Below, piece by piece: positions 59,592-64,000 of a stretch of 64,000 bases of DNA. Under the pieces are notes generated by a model. It was not told the DNA's origin. It saw only the letters and a program-made list of their open reading frames with translations, and made no database searches. This DNA is from Candidatus Nucleicultrix amoebiphila FS5 (GTDB lineage Bacteria > Pseudomonadota > Alphaproteobacteria > Caedimonadales > Nucleicultricaceae). Each line of letters starts with the position of its first letter. Positions within the stretch are counted from its first letter, which is position 1. The position numbers and the translations under genes were made by a program. Location: the NCBI RefSeq assembly GCF_002117145.1, contig NZ_CP008743.1, forward strand, positions 992,001-1,056,000. Direction: 5' to 3'.

Positions 59592-61745
59592 ATGAATAAA
59601 ACAACTTTTTATATTCCTACCATGGACTGTCCTGCGGAAGAAAAGCTTATTCGTGAAAAGCTACGATCGGTGACTAATATAAAGCAGTTAGAATTTAATT
59701 TAATTCAACAAGAGCTGATTGTTACACATCAAACCTCTGATGTTTCCGATATCCAACAAGCTTTAACTTCATTAGGTCTAGATATTCAAATCAAAAACAA
59801 CTCTTATACGAACAAACAACTTAACTTATTACAAGCTCATGTAACAGCCAAAGATTGGATGATAATCACCATTTCAGGTTTGTTAGCTTTCACTGCTGAA
59901 GTTATTGCTTTTACAACACGTACTGAAAATTCCCTTTTGATTATCGTTTTAGCATTAGCATCCATGCTCGTAGGTGGTCGCGTAACTTTTCTCAAGGGAG
60001 TACGCGCTGTCCAATATTTCATACTTAACATTAATTTCTTGATGACAATTGCCGTTCTTGGGGCTGTCATTATTGGTGAATGGCCAGAAGCCGCTATGGT
60101 AACTTTTCTTTTCGGCCTTGCGGAAACAATTGAGAGTTATTCTTTAGATAAGGCACGACAAGCCATCCAGCGTTTGATAGAGATTGCCCCTGATGTTGCT
60201 ACTGTGCAAACTGAAGAAGGCAGCTGGGAAGTTAAATCTGTTCAAGAAATTCAAATTAATGACATTGTCTGGGTCAAACCTGGTGAACGTATTCCCTTAG
60301 ATGGAATTGTCCTTAAAGGCCGCACAAGCGTAAACCAAGCGCCTATTACCGGCGAATCAATTCCCGTAGAAAAAAATAAAGGAGACATTGTATTTGCAGG
60401 TTCTATTAACGAGCGGGGTTCATTTGAATTTAAAGTCACAAGTCAAACAAATGAGACATTACTTGCTAAAATTATTCGTGCCGTTCAACAAGCACAAAGT
60501 GAACGAGCTCCAACACAACGATTTGTTGATCAATTTGCAAAATATTATACGCCAACAATAGTTATTACTGCTATTTTAATTGCTTTTTTACCCACCTTTA
60601 TCTGGCAAGCCCCCTTTTACCCATGGTTTTATAAAGCCTTGGTGCTATTGGTTATTGCGTGTCCTTGTGCTTTAGTTATTTCCACACCTATTACGGTTGT
60701 AAGTGGCCTAGCTGCAGCAGCTAAACATGGTATTTTAATCAAAGGGGGAACTTATCTTGAGATAGGGAGTCATCTAAAAGCAATCGCTTTCGATAAAACA
60801 GGAACTCTTACACATGGGAAACCTAAAGCTACAGATGTTATTAGCATTACTAAAAATTCTAAATATGATGTCTTACAACTTGCTGCTAGTTTAGAAGTCA
60901 ACTCGGAACACCCTATTGCTAGTGCTATCATACAACATTGGCAATCTTCAAATCAATCTAGTAACTTATTAGCCATTCATGAATATGAAACTATTCCCGG
61001 ACGAGGCCTAGTTGGTATTATTGACGGAGAACATTATTTTCTAGGTAATCATCGCTTTGCTGAAGAAAACAATGTATGCAATACGCACGTTGAATCCATC
61101 TTACATCGACTGGAACAACAGGGGAAAACCACTATTGTACTCGGAACAAAGCATGAAGTATTAGCGATTCTTGCCGTAGCAGATACCTTGCGCGAAACAA
61201 GTATCCAAGCCATTCAGTCACTACACCAACTTGGAATTAAAATAGCCATGATTACGGGAGATAATCCAACTACGGCTCAAGCTATTGCCGGAAAACTAAG
61301 TATTGATGACATCCAAGCTAATTTATTACCCGAAGATAAGCTTATAGCTATGGATGAGCTTTTAAAGAAATATAACAAAGTAGGGATGGTGGGCGATGGT
61401 ATTAACGATGCACCAGCACTTGCTAAGGCAACCATTGGTTTTGCGATGGGTCATTCAGGTACTGATGTGGCCCTGGAAACTGCGGATGTTGCTTTGATGG
61501 AAGATAATTTAAATAAGTTACCTTTTTTTATTCACCTCAGTCGTCGTGTTTGGCATAAGCTCGTTCAAAACATTACGTTATCGATCGGAATTAAAATAAT
61601 CTTTTTTGCTTTAGCGCTTTCGGGGTTGGCGTCTTTATGGATGGCAATATTAGCAGATATGGGAGCGAGTTTAATTGTTGTCCTTAATGGGTTAAGATTA
61701 TTAAACTTTTCATATATTAGACAAGATGAAAGCGTCCATAAATGA
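59592..61745 (+). CDS. heavy-metal P-type ATPase, CadA/ZntA-like
   Basis: 717 residues, inner membrane. An N-terminal metal-binding domain with MDCPAEEK (one Cys; the usual CXXC is reduced), about eight membrane helices, the actuator TGES, the ion-binding CPCAL near 357, the phosphorylated Asp in DKTGTLT near 401, the HP of EVNSEHPIASA, and the hinge GDGINDAPAL. CPC with this layout exports Zn/Cd/Pb (or Co). It is the only intact gene of a decayed metal region and may protect from host zinc poisoning. The ribosome site is weak. Confidence 0.9.
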   Translation: MNKTTFYIPTMDCPAEEKLIREKLRSVTNIKQLEFNLIQQELIVTHQTSDVSDIQQALTSLGLDIQIKNNSYTNKQLNLLQAHVTAKDWMIITISGLLAFTAEVIAFTTRTENSLLIIVLALASMLVGGRVTFLKGVRAVQYFILNINFLMTIAVLGAVIIGEWPEAAMVTFLFGLAETIESYSLDKARQAIQRLIEIAPDVATVQTEEGSWEVKSVQEIQINDIVWVKPGERIPLDGIVLKGRTSVNQAPITGESIPVEKNKGDIVFAGSINERGSFEFKVTSQTNETLLAKIIRAVQQAQSERAPTQRFVDQFAKYYTPTIVITAILIAFLPTFIWQAPFYPWFYKALVLLVIACPCALVISTPITVVSGLAAAAKHGILIKGGTYLEIGSHLKAIAFDKTGTLTHGKPKATDVISITKNSKYDVLQLAASLEVNSEHPIASAIIQHWQSSNQSSNLLAIHEYETIPGRGLVGIIDGEHYFLGNHRFAEENNVCNTHVESILHRLEQQGKTTIVLGTKHEVLAILAVADTLRETSIQAIQSLHQLGIKIAMITGDNPTTAQAIAGKLSIDDIQANLLPEDKLIAMDELLKKYNKVGMVGDGINDAPALAKATIGFAMGHSGTDVALETADVALMEDNLNKLPFFIHLSRRVWHKLVQNITLSIGIKIIFFALALSGLASLWMAILADMGASLIVVLNGLRLLNFSYIRQDESVHK

Positions 61746-61766
61746 TTAACAATGAGCTGAGGTTTT

Positions 61767-62003
61767 TTGTCTAACCGTAATAACTTATCACTACGTTTTT
61801 TGCGCTTTATCCTTGGCTATTTCTTTTTGCTCATAGGGATAATTGGTGTCTTCATTCCCTTTTTACAAGGATGGTTGTTTATAATTTTGGGGCTGATTTT
61901 GCTTAAAAGTCATGCCAAATGGGCAAAACCCCTGAATTCATGGGTGAGAGAAAAAATATCCAAAAAGCCGTTCGATAATTCGAGGATTATACAAAACTAT
62001 TAA
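61767..62003 (+). CDS. PGPGW-type small membrane protein
   Basis: 78 residues starting at TTG; the only nearby ATG (61752) stops after two codons, and TGAGG gives a modest ribosome site. Two hydrophobic segments (FILGYFFLLIGIIGVFIPFL; GWLFIILGLILL) followed by a basic tail resemble the PGPGW/YbaN-like families often next to metal transporters. 21 bases after the ATPase gene, so probably cotranscribed. Confidence 0.5.
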   Translation: MSNRNNLSLRFLRFILGYFFLLIGIIGVFIPFLQGWLFIILGLILLKSHAKWAKPLNSWVREKISKKPFDNSRIIQNY

Positions 62004-62255
62004 TGATTGGCTTTCAAAGCTTGGATTATTCTAACTGAAGTGACCCCAATGGTCAACTTCGGCAAGAGCATTTCAAATAATCTAGCGTAATACAACTATA
62101 CTCAGATCGCGCAATAGCTTTCTCACACACGGTAGAATTGTTATACCCACAAAGATTATATTACATACTGTAATTGCGTAAGTTAATCGGCAAGAATGTC
62201 TCCTAGAGCGTAAAGCTCTATGTTTAACTGATAAAAAACAAATAGGAGACATTCC

Positions 62256-62354
62256 ATGAAATACTATGCAGGATTGGACGTATCAATGAAAGAGACATTT
62301 ATATGTGTACTGAGAGAGGACGGACAAAAAGCGTACGAAAGTAGCACATATTAA
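62256..62354 (+). pseudogene. IS110-family transposase N-terminal remnant
   Basis: Only 32 codons: ATG with AGGAG upstream, YYAGLDVSMKETFICVL then a TAA. GLDVS carries the first acidic residue of the DEDD active site of IS110 transposases; the rest is missing, cut by the repeat that begins at 62371. Confidence 0.75.
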
Positions 62355-62370
62355 TCAGGCAATAAAACGG

Positions 62371-62503
62371 TGTCAATAACACATCAAAGTGACCGAGTTA
62401 GTTAGCACGTTAATTGGCCGAATTTTATCCTTAATCTTTGTATGGAGGAACAGAGCGCTCAAAGAGAGCAACGTGTCAACGCCGAAGAGCGTAGCATGCA
62501 GGG
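62371..62503. repeat. direct repeat copy A (insertion-sequence end)
   Basis: Begins TGTCAATAACACATCAAAG and matches 63015-63147 with few differences, including GACCGAGTTAGTTAGCACG, TTATCCTTAATCTTTG and GAGCGTAGC. Internal subrepeats of the TAGCACG...GACCGA kind look like transposase binding sites. It abuts the DUF2703 gene. Confidence 0.7.
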
Positions 62504-62507
62504 TTGC

Positions 62508-62915
62508 TCATCTGTCCGACGATGATGCCGACATGATCATCTGACTGGCCGCCATCAACCCGGCTTTGATGAACTGCTCCTCCGGAATTGTCTCGTAAGT
62601 ACGCCCGCCGACTTCAAGTGTTCGGCAATCCGAGTCACCGCACACGGAGCAGCAGCGGCTCATACCAACGTCGGCGCCGAGCCACTCCTCAATGGATTTG
62701 CCCGCGATCCACACGCGGTTGGACTCCGAGGTATTGGCTTTGAACGCAGCTTCATCGATTTCCTGCGTTTCGAGTACGGGCTCGATTTCTAGCGGTCGCA
62801 GCGCGGCCGCTAATTTGGCCACCGCTGCTTCGAGTTCACGACCGGTGTCCCCGCAACGTGTGCAAGTCTCGCCGCCCTTAATGAGGCGCTTCCACAAAAT
62901 CTGCATCTGTTTCAT
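62508..62915 (-). CDS. DUF2703 family protein
   Basis: 135 residues. CTRCGDTGRELEAAVAKL, LRPLEIEPVLETQEID, ESNRVWIAGKSIEEWLGADVGMSRCC, VCGDSDCRTLEVGGRTYE and EQFIKAGL reproduce the DUF2703 pattern. The paired CxxC and CC-VCGD-C cysteines suggest metal or metalloid binding; such genes often lie in arsenic/mercury resistance loci. The coding region is visibly richer in G+C than everything around it (many GCC, CGC, GGC codons), a sign of recent transfer from a different genome. Confidence 0.82.
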   Translation of the reverse strand: MKQMQILWKRLIKGGETCTRCGDTGRELEAAVAKLAAALRPLEIEPVLETQEIDEAAFKANTSESNRVWIAGKSIEEWLGADVGMSRCCSVCGDSDCRTLEVGGRTYETIPEEQFIKAGLMAASQMIMSASSSDR

Positions 62916-63014
62916 CTCACTCTCCTGGAAATTCTTGATGGATAACCACTATCATGATAAATCTTTTTTGAATGACTTTGCAAGAGCAGTCGCCACAAGA
63001 TGCAGAACAGCTCC

Positions 63015-63147
63015 TGTCAATAGCACGTCAAAATGACCGAGTTAGTTAGCACGAGAGTTGACCGAAATTTATCCTTAATCTTTGCGTGGTGGAACAGAAC
63101 GCAATGAGAGCGCAAAGTGTCAACGACGGAGAGCGTAGCGTGCGTTG
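63015..63147. repeat. direct repeat copy B (insertion-sequence end)
   Basis: Second copy of the 62371 repeat. It is followed by a large imperfect hairpin: GCAATGAGAGCGCAAAG (from about 63101) against CTTTGTGCTCTCGTTGC (to about 63167). To its right lies a transposase-like C-terminal fragment on the minus strand, suggesting that the repeat is the end of that element. Confidence 0.7.
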
Positions 63148-63209
63148 ATGCTTTGTGCTCTCGTTGCGATAATGCCCACGGCAAAGATCGGATAAATTGA
63201 TTCATTTTC

Positions 63210-63340
63210 TTATGCTGCCATTTGTAAATCTATCGCAGAATCTATAAGGTTTCCCAGTGCATCATAACGACCCAAACATCTATTGCCAAAGAAAAGCCCT
63301 AAATTACCATTAAAGTAACGGCGGACATGTACAGAAACAG
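63210..63340 (-). pseudogene. possible transposase C-terminal fragment
   Basis: Minus-strand frame reads VRRYFNGNLGLFFGNRCLGRYDALG, then SAIDLQMAA and a stop at 63210. It fits the tail of an integrase-core transposase whose end would be repeat copy B, but I cannot assign the family. The upstream part is replaced by an IS630-type fragment. Confidence 0.4.
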
Positions 63341-63687
63341 CCCAATTGATGGGAGTGGCACGTGGTACAGTCTCGAAATGGGTATCCAGCTACAAGAAGA
63401 AGGGTGAAATCGAACTTCGTAAGAAAAAGCGGGGGCGTCGGTCTGAGGACATGACCCTCCTGAAGCCCCATCAATGCGCCATTATCTTTAATATGATTCG
63501 AGACTGCTGTCCGGACCAATTAAAGCTACCCTTCATGTTATGGACGCGTGATGCCGTTGGTCTTCTTATTGAGCAGAGATTCGGGATCAAGCTGGCTATT
63601 CGTAGCGTTGGCAATTATCTGAAACGGTGGGGTTTTACCCCTCAGAAACCTCTTCGCAAAGCTTATGAGCGCCTGAATATTTTGTGA
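63340..63687 (+). pseudogene. IS630-family transposase N-terminal fragment
   Basis: QLMGVARGTVSKWVSSYKKKG is the helix-turn-helix, followed by LKLPFMLWTRDAVGLLIEQRFGI and VGNYLKRWGFTPQKPLRKAYER, the conserved linker of IS630 transposases. It lacks its true start and stops at 63687 before the DDE catalytic domain. Confidence 0.8.
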
Positions 63688-63744
63688 TGGTTGCAGGGTG
63701 GATGTTTCTTGTCATCACGTTTCACACAGCTGCGGGAATGATAC

Positions 63745-63921
63745 GTTATTTTAGCTGGCCTTATTCCGATCATGTTTATTCACGGCACAGGCTCAGAAGT
63801 TATGCAACGTATTGCAGCGCCAATGATTGCTGGCATGATTACAGCGCCCCTCTTATACATGATTCTTATTCCGATAATCTATCTCTTATGGCAAAAAAAT
63901 AAGCTTGCAATGACAGATTGA
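63745..63921 (+). pseudogene. relic of CusA-type RND efflux pump C-terminus (copy 2)
   Basis: Frame reading [39 protein letters not shown] and [11 protein letters not shown] to a stop at 63921. This is the same 50-60 residue C-terminal part as at 59350-59529, from a second, diverged copy. The longer ORF on a neighbouring frame over this span is a shadow. Confidence 0.75.
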
Positions 63922-64000
63922 TACGACAGTACTACAGTTCTCCAATTGCGTATATGTCAAGGGACGTCTCCTAACTATAGTGCGTGCATTACTCGTAATA

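Noticed and set aside
62692-63036. 114-codon plus-strand ORF over the DUF2703 gene
   Set aside because: Ser/Ala-rich antisense frame caused by high GC; the minus-strand DUF2703 frame has conserved cysteine motifs.
1-64000. CRISPR array
   Set aside because: No regularly spaced identical repeats with unique spacers were found; the only longer repeats are the two IS-end copies and the CusA relics.

Overview
The window is AT-rich DNA from an alphaproteobacterium, most likely a host-associated one of the Holosporales/Rickettsiales kind. This is inferred from a CckA-type hybrid kinase, an outer-membrane barrel of the small surface-antigen type, a yfgM-bamB-der cluster, type VI secretion genes, a giant secreted protein with a formin-like proline tract, and a conjugative element combining F-type tra genes with a Ti-type relaxase, the combination known from Rickettsiales amplified genetic elements (RAGE). 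No 16S rRNA is present, so the taxonomy is inference only.

Layout. 1-12.1 kb: an outer membrane protein, glutamine synthetase, a small SAM methyltransferase, a 2806-residue exported protein with degenerate ~70-residue repeats, and a cold-shock protein. 12.2-21.6 kb: ordinary chromosome (membrane protein, universal stress protein, LysR regulator, CckA, short-chain dehydrogenase, Der, BamB, YfgM-like, Cys-rich secreted protein). 21.7-25.2 kb: two paralogous orphan substrate-binding proteins of the TrpX type flanking a secreted GNAT acetyltransferase broken by one in-frame stop. Each substrate-binding gene is preceded by a short ORF with a good ribosome site that overlaps the main start out of frame. 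One begins with a Phe-Tyr-Tyr-Tyr run, the other with Arg-Leu repeats, and each has a hairpin arm just after the run. I read these as amino-acid-sensing leader peptides. 25.5-28.6 kb: a short type VI secretion cluster in which TssB and TssC are one fused polypeptide, followed by Hcp-like and TssE-like proteins.

29.8-58.8 kb: tRNA-Leu(CAA), an exporter/dioxygenase/LysR group, a structured non-coding segment, then a nearly complete conjugative element. Its order is excisionase-like gene, replication-initiator-like gene, traL-E-K-A-B-V-C-W-U-trbC-slt-N-F-H-G, a convergent membrane gene, the coupling protein TraD, a cargo group (YhcG-type nuclease, small membrane protein, trypsin-like protease), the TraA relaxase-helicase, an oriT-like intergenic region and a Ti-type TraD. 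Most tra genes overlap by 1-4 bases and should be one transcript. No integrase is visible.

58.8-64 kb: a decayed heavy-metal and transposon region. It holds an intact CadA/ZntA-type P-ATPase and a small PGPGW-type membrane protein between two relics of the CusA efflux-pump C-terminus. It also holds IS110 and IS630 transposase fragments and a visibly GC-richer DUF2703 gene between two ~130-bp direct repeats that look like insertion-sequence ends.
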